The position numbers were made by a program, and so were the translations under genes. 64,000 bases of DNA from Saccoglossus kowalevskii (Eukaryota > Hemichordata > Enteropneusta > Harrimaniidae): NCBI RefSeq assembly GCF_000003605.2, contig NW_003115749.1, positions 38,466-102,465 of the forward strand, read 5' to 3'. This document shows positions 24,801 to 39,100 of this stretch, one piece after another. Numbering within the stretch: position 1 is the stretch's first letter; each line of letters starts with the position of its first letter. The notes under the pieces are model-generated. The model was not told where the DNA came from. It ran no database searches and saw nothing but the letters and a program-made list of their open reading frames with translations.

Positions 24801-26081
24801 TGTACAGGCATTACTAGCCCTAAGATGTGTTGTACAGGCATTACTAGCCCTAAGATGCGTTGTACAGGCATTACTAGCCCTAAGATGCGTTGTACAGGCA
24901 TTACTAGCCCTAAGATGCGTTGTACAGGCATTACTAGCCCTAAGATGCGTTGTACAGGCATTACTAGCCCTAAGATGCGTTGTACAGGCATTACTAGCCC
25001 TAAGATGCGTTGTACAGGCATTACTAGCCCTAAGATGCGTTGTACAGGCATTACTAGCCCTAAGATGTGTTGTACAGGCATTACTAGCCCTAAGATGTGT
25101 TGTACAGGCATTACTAGCCCTAAGATGCGTTGTACAGGCATTACTGGCCCTAAGATGCGTTGTACAGGCATTACTAGCCCTAAGATGCGTTGTACAGGCA
25201 TTACTAGCCCTAAGATGTGTTGTACAGGCATTACTAGCCCTAAGATGTGTTGTACAGGCATTACTAGCCCTAAGATGCGTTGTACAGGCATTACTAGCCC
25301 TAAGATGCGTTGTACAGGCATTACTAGCCCTAAGATGTGTTGTACAGGCATTACTAGCCCTAAGATGTGTTGTACAGGCATTACTCGCCCTAAGATGCGT
25401 TGTACAGGCATTACTGGCCCTAAGATGCGTTGTACAGGCATTACTAGCCCTAAGATGCGTTGTACAGGCATTACTAGCCCTAAGATGTGTTGTACAGGCA
25501 TTACTAGCCCTAAGATGTGTTGTACAGGCATTACTAGCCCTAAGATGCGTTGTATAGGCATTACTAGCCCTAAGATGCGTTGTACAGGCATTACTAGCCC
25601 TAAGATGCGTTGTACAGGCATTACAAGCCCTAAGATGCGTTGTACAGGCATTACTAGCTCTAAGATGTGTTGTACAGGCATTACTAGCCCTAAGATGCGT
25701 TGTACAGGCATTACTAGCCCTAAGATGCGTTGTACAGGCATTACTGGCCCTAAGATGCGTTGTACAGGCATTACTAGCCCTAAGATGCGTTGTACAGGCA
25801 TTACTGGCCCTAAGATGCGTTGTACAGGCATTACTAGCCCTAAGATGCGTTGTACAGGCATTACTACCCCTAAGATGTGTTGTACAGGCATTACTAGCCC
25901 TAAGATGTGTTGTACAGGAATAACTAGCCCTAAGATGCGTTGTACAGGCATTACTAGCCCTAAGATGCGTTGTACAGGCATTACTAGCCCTAAGATGCGT
26001 TGTACAGGCATTACTAGCCCTAAGATGTGTTGTACAGGCATTACTAGCCCTAAGATGTGTTGTACAGGCATTACTAGCCCT
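21803..26081 (+). repeat. Satellite block 7, three copies of the C7T/A4G cassette without T21A
   Basis: About 143 monomers in register. The order C7T, C, C, A4G-C, C, A4G-C, C, G5C, T recurs from about 22,323, 23,253, 23,703 and 25,653. Here the third-last A4G unit is C-type where the T21A-ended cassettes have T-type, and the cassette usually continues past a T30A junction rather than ending in T21A. A C23T-to-T21A cassette lies at 24,213-24,332. No gene is seen. Confidence 0.94.
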
Positions 26082-26925
26082 AAAGATGTGTTGTACAGGC
26101 ATTTACTAGCCCTAAGATGTGTTGTACAGGCATTACTAGCCCTAAGATGCGTTGTACAGGCATTACTGGCCCTAAGATGCGTTGTACAGGCATTACTAGC
26201 CCTAAGATGCGTTGTACAGGCATTACTACCCCTAAGATGTGTTGTACAGGCATTACTAGCCCTAAGATGTGTTGTACAGGCATTACTATCCCTAAGATGT
26301 GTTGAACAGGCATTACTAGCCCTAAGATGCGTTGTACAGGCATTACTAGCCCTAAGATGCGTTGTACAGGCATTACTAGCCCTAAGATGTGTTGTACAGG
26401 CATTACAAGCCCCAAGATGTGTTGTACAGGCATTACTAGCCCTGAGATGTGTTGTACTGGCATTACTAGCCCTAAGATGCGTTGTACAGGCCATACTAGC
26501 CCATTCAATGTGTTGTACAGGCATTACTAGCCCTAAGATGCGTTGTACAGGCATTACTAGCCCTAAGATGCGTTGTACAGGCATCACTAGCACTAAGATG
26601 CGTTGTACAGGCATTACTAGCCCTAAGATGCGTTGTACAGGCATCACTAGCCCTAAGATGCGTTGTACAGGCATTACTAGCCTAGCGCGTTGTACAGGCA
26701 TTACTAGCCCTAAGATGCGTTGTACAGGCATTACTAGCCCTAAGATGCGTTGTACAGGCATTACTAGCCCTAAGATGCGTGTACAGGCATTACTAGCCCT
26801 AAGATGTGTGTACAGGCATTACTAGCCCTAAGATGTGTTGTACAGGCATTACTAGCCCTAAGATGCGTTGTACAGGCATTACTATCCCTAAGATATGTTG
26901 AACAGGCATTACTAGCCCTTAAGAT
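26082..26925 (+). other. Indel-rich stretch including two scrambled monomers
   Basis: Slips occur at about 26,083 (AAAG), 26,103 (ATTTACT), 26,779 and 26,807 (GTGTACA) and 26,919 (CCCTTAAG). Two monomers are more than slipped: near 26,490-26,512 GGCATTACTAGCCCTAAG is replaced by GGCCATACTAGCCCATTC followed by AATG, and near 26,680-26,690 AGCCCTAAGATGCG is shortened to AGCCTAGCGCG. Intact units between them include the end of a G5C-to-T21A cassette (to about 26,314). This is the most disturbed place in the left half of the window. Confidence 0.8.
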
Positions 26926-29900
26926 GCGTTGTACAGGCATTACTAGCCCTAAGATGCGTTGTACAGGCATTACTAGCCCTAAGATGTGTTGTACAGGCAT
27001 TACTAGCCCTAAGATGTGTTGTACAGGCATTACTAGCCCTAAGATGTGTTGTACAGGCATTACTAGCCCTAAGATGCGTTGTACAGGCATTACTATCCCT
27101 AAGATATGTTGAACAGGCATTACTAGCCCTAAGATGCGTTGTACAGGCATTACTAGCCCTAAGATGCGTTGTACAGGCATTACTAGCCCTAAGATGCGTT
27201 GTACAGGCATTACTAGCCCCAAGATGTGTTGTACAGGCATTACTAGCCCTAAGATGTGTTGTACAGGCATTACTAGCCCTAAGATGCGTTGTACAGGCAT
27301 TACTAGCCCTAAGATGTGTTGTACAGGCATTACTAGCCCTAAGATGCGTTGTACAGGCATTACTAGCCCTAAGATGCGTTGTACAGGCATTACTAGCCCT
27401 AAGATGTGTTGTACAGGCATTACTAGCCCTAAGATGTGTTGTACAGGCATTACTAGCCCTAAGATGCGTTGTACAGGCATTACTAGCCCTAAGATGCGCT
27501 GTACAGGCATTACTATCCCTAAGATGCGTTGTACAGGCATTACTAGCCCTAAGATGCGTTGTACAGGCATTACTAGCCCTAAGATGTGTTGTACAGGCAT
27601 TACTAGCCCTAAGATGCGTTGTACAGGCATTACTAGCCCTAAGATGCGTTGTACAGGCATTACTAGCCCTAAGATGCGTTGTACAGGCATTACTAGCCCT
27701 AAGATGCGTTGTACAGGCATTACTAGCTCTAAGATGTGTTGTACATGCATTACTAGCCCTAAGATGCGTTGTACAGGCATTACTAGCCCTAAGATGCGTT
27801 GTACAGGCATTACTGGCCCTAAGATGTGTTGTACAGGCATTACTAGCCCTAAGATGCGTTGTACAGGCATTACTGGCCCTAAGATGCGTTGTACAGGCAT
27901 TACTAGCCCTAAGATGCGTTGTACAGGCATTACTACCCCTAAGATGTGTTGTACAGGCATTACTAGCCCTAAGATGTGTTGTACAGGCATTACTATCCCT
28001 AAGTTGTGTTGAACAGGCATTACTAGCCCTAAGATGCGTTGTACAGGCATTACTAGCCCTAAGATGCGTTGTACAGGCATTACTAGCCCTAAGATGTGTT
28101 GTACAGGCATTACTAGACCTAAGATGTGTTGTACAGGCATTACTAGCCCTAAGATGCGTTGTACAGGCATTACTAGCCCTAAGATGTGTTGTACAGGCAT
28201 TACTAGCCCTAAGATGTGTTGTACAGGCATTACTAGCCCTAAGATGCGTTGTACAGGCATTACTGGCCCTAAGATGCGTTGTACAGGCATTACTGGCCCT
28301 AAGATGCATTGTACAGGCATTACTGGCCCTAAGATGCATTGTACAGGCATTACTGGCCCTAAGATGCGTTGTACAGGCATTACTAGCCCTAAGATGTGTT
28401 GTACAGGCATTACTAGCCCTAAGATGCGTTGTACAGGCATTACTAGCCCTAAGATGTGTTGTACAGGCATTACTAGCCCTAAGATGTGTTGTACAGGCAT
28501 AACTAACCCTAAGATGTGTTGTACAGGCATTACTAGCCCTAAGATGCGTTGTACAGGCATTACTAGCCCTAAGATGCGCTGTACAGGCATTACTAGCCCT
28601 AAGATGTGTTGTACAGGCATTACTAGCCCTAAGATGTGTTGTACAGGCATTACTAGCCCTAATATGCGTTGTACAGGCATTACTAGCCCTAAGATGCGTT
28701 GTACAGGCATTACTAGCCCTAAGATGCGTTGTACAGGCATTACTATCCCTAAGATGTGTTGAACAGGCATTACTAGCCCTAAGATGCGTTGTACAGGCAT
28801 TACTAGCCCTAAGATGTGTTGTACAGGCATTACTAGCCCTAAGATGCGTTGTACAGGCATTACTAGCCCTAAAATGCGTTGTACAGGCATTACTAGCCCT
28901 AAGATGTGTTGTACAGGCATTACTAGCCCTAAGATGTGTTGTACAGGCATTACTAGCCCTAAAATGCGTTGTACAGGCATTACTGGCCCTAAGATGCGTT
29001 GTACAGGCATTACTAGCCCCAAGATGCGTTGTACAGGCATTACTAGCCCTAAGATGTGTTGTACAGGCATTACTAGCCCTAAGATGTGTTGTACAGGCAT
29101 TACTAGCCCTAAGATGCGTTGTACAGGCATTACTAGCCCTAAGATGCGCTGTACAGGCATTACTATCCCTAAGATGCGTTGTACAGGCATTACTAGCCCT
29201 AAGATGCGTTGTACAGGCATTACTAGCCCTAAGATGTGTTGTACAGGCATTACTAGCCCTAAGATGCGTTGTACAGGCATTACTAGCCCTAAGATGCGTT
29301 GTACAGGCATTACTAGCCCTAAGATGCGTTGTACAGGCATTACTAGCCCTAAGATGCGTTGTACAGGCATTACTAGCTCTAAGATGTGTTGTACAGGCAT
29401 TACTAGCCCTAAGATGCGTTGTACAGGCATTACTAGCCCTAAGATGCGTTGTACAGGCATTACTGGCCCTAAGATGTGTTGTACAGGCATTACTAGCCCT
29501 AAGATGCGTTGTACAGGCATTACTGGCCCTAAGATGCGTTGTACAGGCATTACTAGCCCTAAGATGCGTTGTACAGGCATTACTACCCCTAAGATGTGTT
29601 GTACAGGCATTACTAACCCTAAGATGTGTTGTACAGGCATTACTATCCCTAAGATGTGTTGAACAGGCATTACTAGCCCTAAGATGCGTTGTACAGGCAT
29701 TACTAGCCCTAAGATGCGTTGTACAGGCATTACTAGCCCTAAGATGTGTTGTACAGGCATTACTAGCCCTAAGATGTGTTGTACAGGCATTACTAGCCCT
29801 AAGATGCGTTGTACAGGCATTACTAGCCCTAAGATGTGTTGTACAGGCATTACTAGCCCTAAGATGTGTTGTACAGGCATTACTAGCCCTAAGATGCGTT

Positions 29901-30588
29901 GTACAGGCATTACTGGCCCTAAGATGCGTTGTACAGGCATTACTAGCCCTAAGATGCGTTGTACAGGCATTACTAGCCCTAAGATGTGTTGTACAGGCAT
30001 TACTAGCCCTAAGATGTGTTGTACAGGCATTACTAGCCCTAAGATGCGTTGTACAGGCATTACTAGCCCTAAGATGCGTTGTACAGGCATTACTAGCCCT
30101 AAGATGCGTTGTACAGGCATTACAATCCCCAAGATGTGTTGTACAGGCATTACTAGCCCTGAGATGTGTTGTACAGGCATTACTAGCCCTAAGATGCGTT
30201 GTACAGGCATTACTAGCCCTAAGATGTGTTGTACAGGCATTACTAGCCCTAAGATGCGTTGTACAGGCATTACTAGCCCTAAGATGCGTTGTACAGGCAT
30301 TACTAGCCCTAAGATGCGTTGTACAGGCATTACTAGCCCTAAGATGCGTTGTACAGGCATCACTAGCCCTAAGATGCGTTGTACAGGCATTACTAGCCCT
30401 AAGATGCGTTGTACAGGCATCACTAGCCCTAAGATGCGTTGTACAGGCATTACTAGCCCTAAGATGCGTTGTACAGGCATTACTAGCCCTAAGATGCGTT
30501 GTACTGGCATTACTGGCCCTAAGATGTGTTGTACAGGCATTACTGGCCCTAAGATGCGTTGTACAGGCATTACTAGCCCTAAGATGCG
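26926..30588 (+). repeat. Satellite block 8
   Basis: About 122 monomers in register. C7T cassettes with T21A endings lie at 27,722-28,021 (with G25T in the first unit and A13T in the last) and 29,372-29,671. An N-type cassette at 28,262-28,531 starts with a C-type instead of a T-type A4G unit and carries two neighbouring G17A units (GATGCATTG) at about 28,318 and 28,348, evidence of a local duplication of a rare variant. A T3A unit joined with G5T and T9C, then A10G, starts at 30,122. No gene is seen. Confidence 0.94.
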
Positions 30589-31470
30589 TGTACAGGCATA
30601 CTAGCCTTAAGATGTGTTGTACAGGCATTACTAGCCCTAAGATGCGTGTACAGGCATTACTAGCCCTAAGATGCGTTGTACAGGCATTACTAGCCATAAG
30701 ATGCGTTGTACAGGCATTACTAGCCTAAGATGCGTTGTACAGGCATTACTAGCTCTAAGATGTGTTGTACAGGCATTACTAGCCCTAAGATGCGTTGTAC
30801 AGGCATTACAAGCCCTAAGATGCGTTGTACAGGCATTACTGGCCCTAAGATGTGTTGTACAGGCATTACTAGCCCTAAGATGCGTTGTACAGGCATTACT
30901 GGCCCCAAGATGCGTTGTACAGGCATTACTAGCCCTAAGATGCGTTGTACAGGCATTACTACCCCTAAGATGTGTTGTACAGGCATTACTAGCCCTAAGA
31001 TGTGTTGTACAGGCATTACTATCCCTAAGATGTGTTGAACAGGCATTACTAGCCCCAAGATGCGTTGTACAGGCATTACTAGCCCTAAGATGCGTTGTAC
31101 AGGCATTACTAGCCCTAAGATGTGTTGTACAGGCATTACTAGCCCTGAGATGTGTTGTACAGGCATTACTAGCCCTAAGATGCGTTGTACAGGCATTACT
31201 AGCCCTAAGATGTGTTGTACAGGCATTACTAGCCCTAAGATGTGTTGTACAGGCATTACTTAGCCCTTAAGATGCGTTGTAACAGGCATTACTAGCCCTA
31301 AGATGTGTGTACAGGCATTAACTAGCCCTTAAAGATGCGTTGTACAGGCATTACTAGCCTTAAAGATGCGTTTGTACAGGCATTACTAGCCCTTAAGATG
31401 CGTTGTACAGGCATTTACTAGCCTAAGATGCGTTGTACAGGCATTTACTAGCCCTAAGATGCGTTGTACA
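30589..31470 (+). other. Dense indel cluster around one intact C7T cassette
   Basis: Slips flank an intact 510-bp core. On the left (30,589-30,730) are GTGTACA at two places, GGCATACTAG, CCTTAAG and AGCCTAAG. On the right (31,258-31,455) are ACTTAGCCC, CCCTTAAG, GTAACAGG, GTGTGTACA, ATTAACTAG, CCTTAAAG, GTTTGTACA and ATTTACTAG. Between them a normal C7T-to-T21A cassette lies at 30,748-31,047. The density of one-base changes in short runs is far above the array average and is most simply read as poor consensus at an assembly join. Confidence 0.82.
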
Positions 31471-33166
31471 GGCATTACTAGCCCTAAGATGTATTGTATA
31501 GGCATTACTAGCCCTAAGATGTGTTGTACAGGCATTACTAGCCCTAAGATGCGTTGTACAGGCATTACTATCCCTAAGATGTGTTGAACAGGCATTACTA
31601 GCCCTAAGATGCGTTGTACAGGCATTACTAGCCCTAAGATGCGTTGTACAGGCATTACTAGCCCTAAGATGTGTTGTACAGGCATTACTAGCCCTAAGAT
31701 GTGTTGTACAGGCATTACTAGCCCTAAGATGCGTTGTACAGGCATTACTAGCCCTAAGATGTGTTGTACAGGCATTACTAGCCCTAAGATGTGTTGTACA
31801 GGCATTACTAGCCCTAAGATGCGTTGTACAGGCATTACTGGCCCTAAGATGCGTTGTACAGGCATTACTAGCCCTAAGATGCGTTGTACAGGCATTACTA
31901 GCCCTAAGATGTGTTGTACAGGCATTACTAGCCCTAAGATGTGGTGTACAGGCATTACTAGCCCTAAGATGCGTTGTACAGGCATTACTAGCCCTAAGAT
32001 GCGCTGTACAGGCATTACTATCCCTAAGATGCGTTGTACAGGCATTACTAGCCCTAAGATGCGTTGTACAGGCATTACTAGCCCTAAGATGTGTTGTACA
32101 GGCATTACTAGCCCTAAGATGCGTTGTACAGGCATTACTGGCCCTAAGATGCGTTGTACAGGCATTACTAGCCCTAAGATGCGTTGTACAGGCATTACTA
32201 GCCCTAAGATGTGTTGTACAGGCATTACTAGCCCTAGGATGTGTTGTACAGGCATTACTAGCCCTAAGATGCGTTGTACAGGCATTACTAGCCCTAAGAT
32301 GCGTTGTACAGGCATTACTAGCCCTAAGATGCGTTGTACAGGCATTACTAGCTCTAAGATGTGTTGTACAGGCATTACTAGCCCTAAGATGCGTTGTACA
32401 GGCATTACTAGCCCTAAGATGCGTTGTACAGGCATTACTAGCCCTAAGATGCGTTGTACAGGCATTACTAGCCCTAAGATGCGTTGTACAGGCATTACTA
32501 GCCCTAAGATGTGTTGTACAGGCATTACTAGCCCTAAGATGTGTTGTACAGGCATTACTAGCCCTAAGATGCGTTGTACAGGCATTACTATCCCTAAGAT
32601 GTGTTGAACAGGCATTACTAGCCCTAAGATGCGTTGTACAGGCATTACTAGCCCTAAGATGCGTTGTACAGGCATTACTAGCCCTAAGATGTGTTGTACA
32701 GGCATTACTAGCCCTAAGATGTGTTGTACAGGCATTACTAGCCCTAAGATGTGTTGTACAGGCATTACTAGCCCTAAGATGTGTTGTACAGGCATTACTA
32801 GCCCTAAGATGTGTTGTACAGGCATTACTAGCCCTAAGATGTGTTGTACAGGCATTACTAGCCCTAAGATGCGTTGTACAGGCATTACTAGCCCTAAGAT
32901 GCGTTGTACAGGCATTACTAGCCCTAAGATGTGTTGTACAGGCATTACTAGCCCTAAGATGTGTTGTACAGGCATTACTAGCCCTAAGATGTGTTGTACA
33001 GGCATTACTAGCCCTAAGATGCGTTGTACAGGCATTACTAGCCCTAAGATGCGCTGTACAGGCATTACTATCCCTAAGATGCGTTGTACAGGCATTACTA
33101 GCCCTAAGATGTGTTGTACAGGCATTACTAGCCCTAAGATGTGTTGTACAGGCATTACTAGCCCTA
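31471..33166 (+). repeat. Satellite block 9 with the T18G signature
   Basis: About 56 monomers in register. A C23T-to-T21A cassette lies at 31,477-31,596; its first unit has GTATTG. A rare T18G unit (GATGTGGTG) at about 31,941 is followed by C, T18C, G5T, C, C, T, the same order that follows the other two T18G units in the window. A run of six consecutive T-type units occurs at about 32,690-32,870. No gene is present. Confidence 0.94.
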
Positions 33167-36100
33167 GATGTGTTGTACAGGCATTACTAGCCCTAGGATG
33201 TGTTGTACAGGCATTACTAGCCCTTAGATGCGTTGTACAGGCATTACTAGCCCTAAGATGCGTTGTACAGGCATTACTAGCCCTAAGATGTGTTGTACAG
33301 GCATTACTAGCCCTAAGATGTGTTGTACAGGCATTACTAGCCCTAAGATGTGTTGTACAGGCATTACTAGCCCTAAGATGCGTTGTACAGGCATTACTAG
33401 CCCTAAGATGCGTTGTACAGGCATTACTGGCCCTAAGATGCGTTGTACAGGCATTACTAGCCCTAAGATGCGTTGTACAGGCATTACTGGCCCTAAGATG
33501 CGTTGTACAGGCATTACTAGCCCTAAGATGTGTTGTACAGGCATTACTAGCCCTAAGATGTGTTGTACATGCATAACTAGCCCTAAGATGCGTTGTACAG
33601 GCATTACTAGCCCTAAGATGCGTTGTACAGGCATTACTAGCCCTAAGATGCGTTGTACAGGCATTACTAGCCCTAAGATGTGTTGTACAGGCATTACTAG
33701 CCCTAAGATGCGTTGTACAGGCATTACTAGCCCTAAGATGTGTTGTACAGGCATTACTAGCCCTAAGATGCGTTGTACAGGCATTACTAGCCCTAAGGTG
33801 CGTTGTACAGGCATTACTGGCCCTAAGATGTGTTGTACAGGCATTACTAGCCCTAAGATGCGTTGTACAGGCATTACTGGCCCTAAGATGCGTTGTACAG
33901 GCATTACTAGCCCTAAGATGCGTTGTACAGGCATTACTAGCCCTAAGATGTGTTGTACAGGCATTACTAGCCCTAGGATGCGTTGTACAGGCATTACTAG
34001 CCCAAAGATGCGTTGTACAGGCATTACTAGCCCTAAGATGCGTTGTACAGGCATTACTAGCCCTAAGATGCGTTGTACAGGCATTACTAGCTCTAAGATG
34101 TGTTGTACAGGCATTACTAGCCCTAAGATGCGTTGTACAGGCATTACTAGCCCTAAGATGTGTTGTACAGGCATTACTAGCCCTAAGATGCGTTGTACAG
34201 GCATTACTAGCCCTAAGATGCGTTGTACAGGCATTACTAGCCCCAAGATGCGTTGTACAGGCATTACTAGCCCTAAGATGCGTTGTACAGGCATTACTAG
34301 CCCTAAGATGCGTTGTACAGGCATTACTAGCCCTAAGATGTGTTGTATAGGCATTACTAGCCCTAAGATGTGTTGTACAGGCATTACTAGCCCTAAGATG
34401 CGTTGTACAGGCATTACTATCCCTAAGATGTGTTGAACAGGCATTACTAGCCCTAAGATGCGTTGTACAGGCATTACTAGCCCTAAGATGCGTTGTACAG
34501 GCATTACTAGCCCTAAGATGTGTTGTACAGGCATTACTAGCCCTAAGATGTGTTGTACAGGCATTACTAGCCCTAAGATGCGTTGTACAGGCATTACTAG
34601 CCCTAAGATGCGTTGTACAGGCATTACTAGCCCTAAGATGTGTTGTACAGGCATTACTAGCCCTGAGATGTGTTGTACAGGCATTACTAGCCCTAAGATG
34701 CGTTGTACAGGCATTACTAGCCCTAAGATGCGTTGTACAGGCATTACTAGCCCTAAGATGTGTTGTACAGGCATTACTTGCCCTAAGATGTGTTGTACAG
34801 GCATTACTAGCCCTAAGATGCGTTGTACAGGCATTACTAGCCCTAAGATGCGTTGTACAGGCATTACTAGCCCTAAGATGCGTTGTACAGGCATTACTAT
34901 CCCTAAGATGTGTTGAAAAGGCATTACTAGCTCTAAGATGCGTTGTACAGGCATTACTAGCCCTAAGATGCGTTGTACAGGCATTACTAGCCCTAAGATG
35001 CGTTGTACAGGCATTACTAGCCCTAAGATGCGTTGTACAGGCATTACTAGCCCTAAGATGTGTTGTACAGGCATTACTAGCCCTAAGATGTGTTGTACAG
35101 GCATTACTAGCCCTAAGATGCGTTGTACAGGCATTACTGGCCCTAAGATGCGTTGTACAGGCATTACTAGCCCTAAGATGCGTTGTACAGGCATTACTAG
35201 CCCTAAGATGTGTTGTACAGGCATTACTAGCCCTAAGATGTGTTGTACAGGCATTACTAGCCCTAAGATGCGTTGTACAGGCATTACTAGCCCTAAGATG
35301 TGTTGTACAGGCATTACTAGCCCTAAGATGCGTTGTACAGGCATTACTAGCCCTAAGATGCGTTGTACAGGCATTACTAGCCCTAAGATGCGTTGTACAG
35401 GCATTACTAGCCCTAAGATGCGCTGTACAGGCATTACTATCCCTAAGATGCGTTGTACAGGCATTACTAGCCCTAAGATGTGTTGTACAGGCATTACTAG
35501 CCCTGAGATGTGTTGTACAGGCATTACTAGCCCTAAGATGTGTTGTACAGGCATTACTAGCCCTAAGATGTGTTGTACAGGCATTACTAGCCCTAAGATG
35601 TGTTGTACAGGCATTACTAGCCCTAAGATGCGTTGTACAGGCATTACTGGCCCTAAGATGCGTTGTACAGGCATTACTAGCCCTAAGATGCGTTGTACAG
35701 GCATTACTAGCCCTAAGATGTGTTGTACAGGCATTACTAGCCCTAAGATGTGTTGTACAGGCATTACTGGCCCTAAGATGCGTTGTACAGGCATTACTAG
35801 CCCTAAGATGCGTTGTACAGGCATTACTAGCCCTAAGATGCGTTGTACAGGCATTACTAGCCCTAAGATGCGTTGTACAGGCATTACTAGCCCTAAGATG
35901 CGTTGTACAGGCATTACTAGCCCTAAGATGCGTTGTACAGGCATTACTAGCCCTAAGATGCGTTGTACAGGCATTACTAGCCCTAAGATGCGTTGTACAG
36001 GCATTACTAGCCCTAAGATGCGTTGTACAGGCATTACTAGCCCTAAGATGTGTTGTACAGGCATTACTAGCCCTAAGATGCGTTGTACAGGCATTACTAG

Positions 36101-39100
36101 CCCTAAGATGTGTTGTACAGGCATTACTAGCCCTAAGATGTGTTGTACAGGCATTACTAGCCCTAAGATGCGTTGTACAGGCATTACTAGCCCTAAGATG
36201 CGTTGTACAGGCATTACTAGCCCTAAGATGTGTTGTACAGGCATTACTAGCCCTAAGATGTGTTGTACAGGCATTACTAGCCCTAAGATGTGTTGTACAG
36301 GCATTACTAGCCCTAAGATGTGTTGTATAGGCATTACTAGCCCTAAGATGTGTTGTACAGGCATTACTAGCCCTAAGATGCGTTGTACAGGCATTACTAG
36401 CCCTAAGATGCGTTGTACAGGCATTACTAGCCCTAAGATGTGTTGTACAGGCATTACTAGCCCTAAGATGCGTTGTACAGGCATTACTAGCCCTAAGATG
36501 TGTTGTACAGGCATTACTAGCCCTAAGATGCGTTGTACAGGCATTACTAGCCCGAAGATGCGTTGTACAGGCATTACTAGCCCTAAGATGCGTTGTACAG
36601 GCATTACAAGCCCCAAGATGTGTTGTACAGGCATTACTAGCCCTGAGATGTGTTGTACAGGCATTACTAGCCCTGAGATGCGTTGTACAGGCATTACTAG
36701 CCCTAAGATGTGTTGTACAGGCATTACTAGCCCTAAGATGCGTTGTACAGGCATTACTAGCCCTAAGATGCGTTGTACAGGCATTACTAGCCCTAAGATG
36801 CGTTGTACAGGCATTACTAGCCCTAAGATGCGTTGTACAGGCATCACTAGCCCTAAGATGCGTTGTACAGGCATTACTAGCCCTAAGATGCGTTGTACAG
36901 GCATTACTAGCCCTAAGATGCGTTGTACAGGCATTACTAGCCCTAAGATGCGTTGTACAGGCATTACTAGCCCCAAGATGTGTTGTACAGGCATTACTAG
37001 CCCTAAGATGTGTTGTACAGGCATTACTAGCCCTAAGATGCGTTGTACAGGCATTACTAGCCCTAAGATGTGTTGTACAGGCATTACTAGCCCTAAGATG
37101 TGTTGTACAGGCATTACTAGCCCTAAGATGTGTTGTACAGGCATTACTAGCCCTAAGATGCGTTGTACAGGCATTACTAGCCCTAAGATGCGTTGTACAG
37201 GCATTACTAGCCCTAAGATGCGTTGTACAGGCATTACTAGCCCCAAGATGTGTTGTACAGGCATTACTAGCCCTAAGATGTGTTGTACAGGCATTACTAG
37301 CCCTAAGATGCGTTGTACAGGCATTACTAGCCCTAAGATGTGTTGTACAGGCATTACTAGCCCTAAGATGCGTTGTACAGGCATTACTAGCCCTAAGATG
37401 CGTTGTACAGGCATTACTAGCCCTAAGATGCGTTGTACAGGCATTACTAGCCCTAAGATGCGTTGTACAGGCATCACTAGCCCTAAGATGCGTTGTACAG
37501 GCATTACTAGCCCTAAGATGCGTTGTACAGGCATTACTAGCCCTAAGATGCGTTGTACAGGCATTACTGGCCCTAAGATGTGTTGTACAGGCATTACTGG
37601 CCCTAAGATGCGTTGTACAGGCATTACTGGCCCTAAGATGCGTTGTACAGGCATTACTAGCCCTAAGATGTGTTGTACAGGCATTACTAGCCCTAAGATG
37701 CGTTGTACAGGCATTACTAGCCCTAAGATGTGTTGTACAGGCATTACTAGCCCTAAGATGTGTTGTACAGGCATAACTAACCCTAAGATGTGTTGTACAG
37801 GCATTACTAGCCCTAAGATGCGTTGTACAGGCATTACTAGCCCTAAGATGCGCTGTACAGGCATTACTAGCCCTAAGATGCGTTGTACAGGCATTACTAG
37901 CTCTAAGATGCGTTGTACAGGCATTACTAGCCCTAAGATGCGTTGTACAGGCATTACTAGTCCTAAGATGTGTTGTACAGGCATTACTAGCCCTAAGATG
38001 TGTTGTACAGGCATTACTAGCCCTAAGATGTGTTGTACAGGCATTACTAGCCCTAAGATGTGTTGTACAGGCATTACTAGCCCTAAGATGCGTTGTACAG
38101 GCATTACTAGCCCTAAGATGCGTTGTACAGGCATTACTAGCCCTAAGATGCGTTGTACAGGCATTACTAGCCCCAAGATGTGTTGTACAGGCATTACTAG
38201 CCCTAAGATGTGTTGTACAGGCATTACTAGCCCTAAGATGCGTTGTACAGGCATTACTAGCCCTAAGATGTGTTGTACAGGCATTACTAGCCCTAAGATG
38301 CGTTGTACAGGCATTACTAGCCCTAAGATGCGTTGTACAGGCTTTACTAGCCCTAAGATGTGTTGTACAGGCATTACTAGCCCTAAGATGTGTTGTACAG
38401 GCATTACTAGCCCTAAGATGCGTTGTACAGGCATTACTAGCCCTAAGATGCGCTGTACAGGCATTACTATCCCTAAGATGCGTTGTACAGGCATTACTAG
38501 CCCTAAGATGCGTTGTACAGGCATTACTAGCCCTAAGATGTGTTGTACAGGCATTACTAGCCCTAAGATGCGCTGTACAGGCATTACTATCCCTAAGATG
38601 CGTTGTACAGGCATTACTAGCCCTAAGATGCGTTGTACAGACATTACTAGCCCTAAGATGCGTTGTACAGGCATTACTAGCCCTAAGACGCGTTGTACAG
38701 GCATTACTAGCTCTAAGATGTGTTGTACATGCATTACTAGCCCTAAGATGCGTTGTACAGGCATTACTAGCCCTAAGATGCGTTGTACAGGCATTACTGG
38801 CCCTAAGATGTGTTGTACAGGCATTACTAGCCCTAAGATGCGTTGTACAGGCATTACTGGCCCTAAGATGCGTTGTACAGGCATTACTAGCCCTAAGATG
38901 CGTTGTACAGGCATTACTACCCCTAAGATGTGTTGTACAGGCATTACTAGCCCTAAGATGTGTTGTACAGGCATTACTATCCCTAAGATGTGTTGAACAG
39001 GCATTACTAGCCCTAAGATGCGTTGTACAGGCATTACTAGCCCTAAGATGCGTTGTACAGGCATTACTAGCCCTAAGATGTGTTGTACAGGCATTACTAG

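Noticed and set aside
26485-26700. Inserted mobile element at the scrambled monomers
   Set aside because: The altered bases number only about a dozen, with no terminal repeats or target-site duplication.
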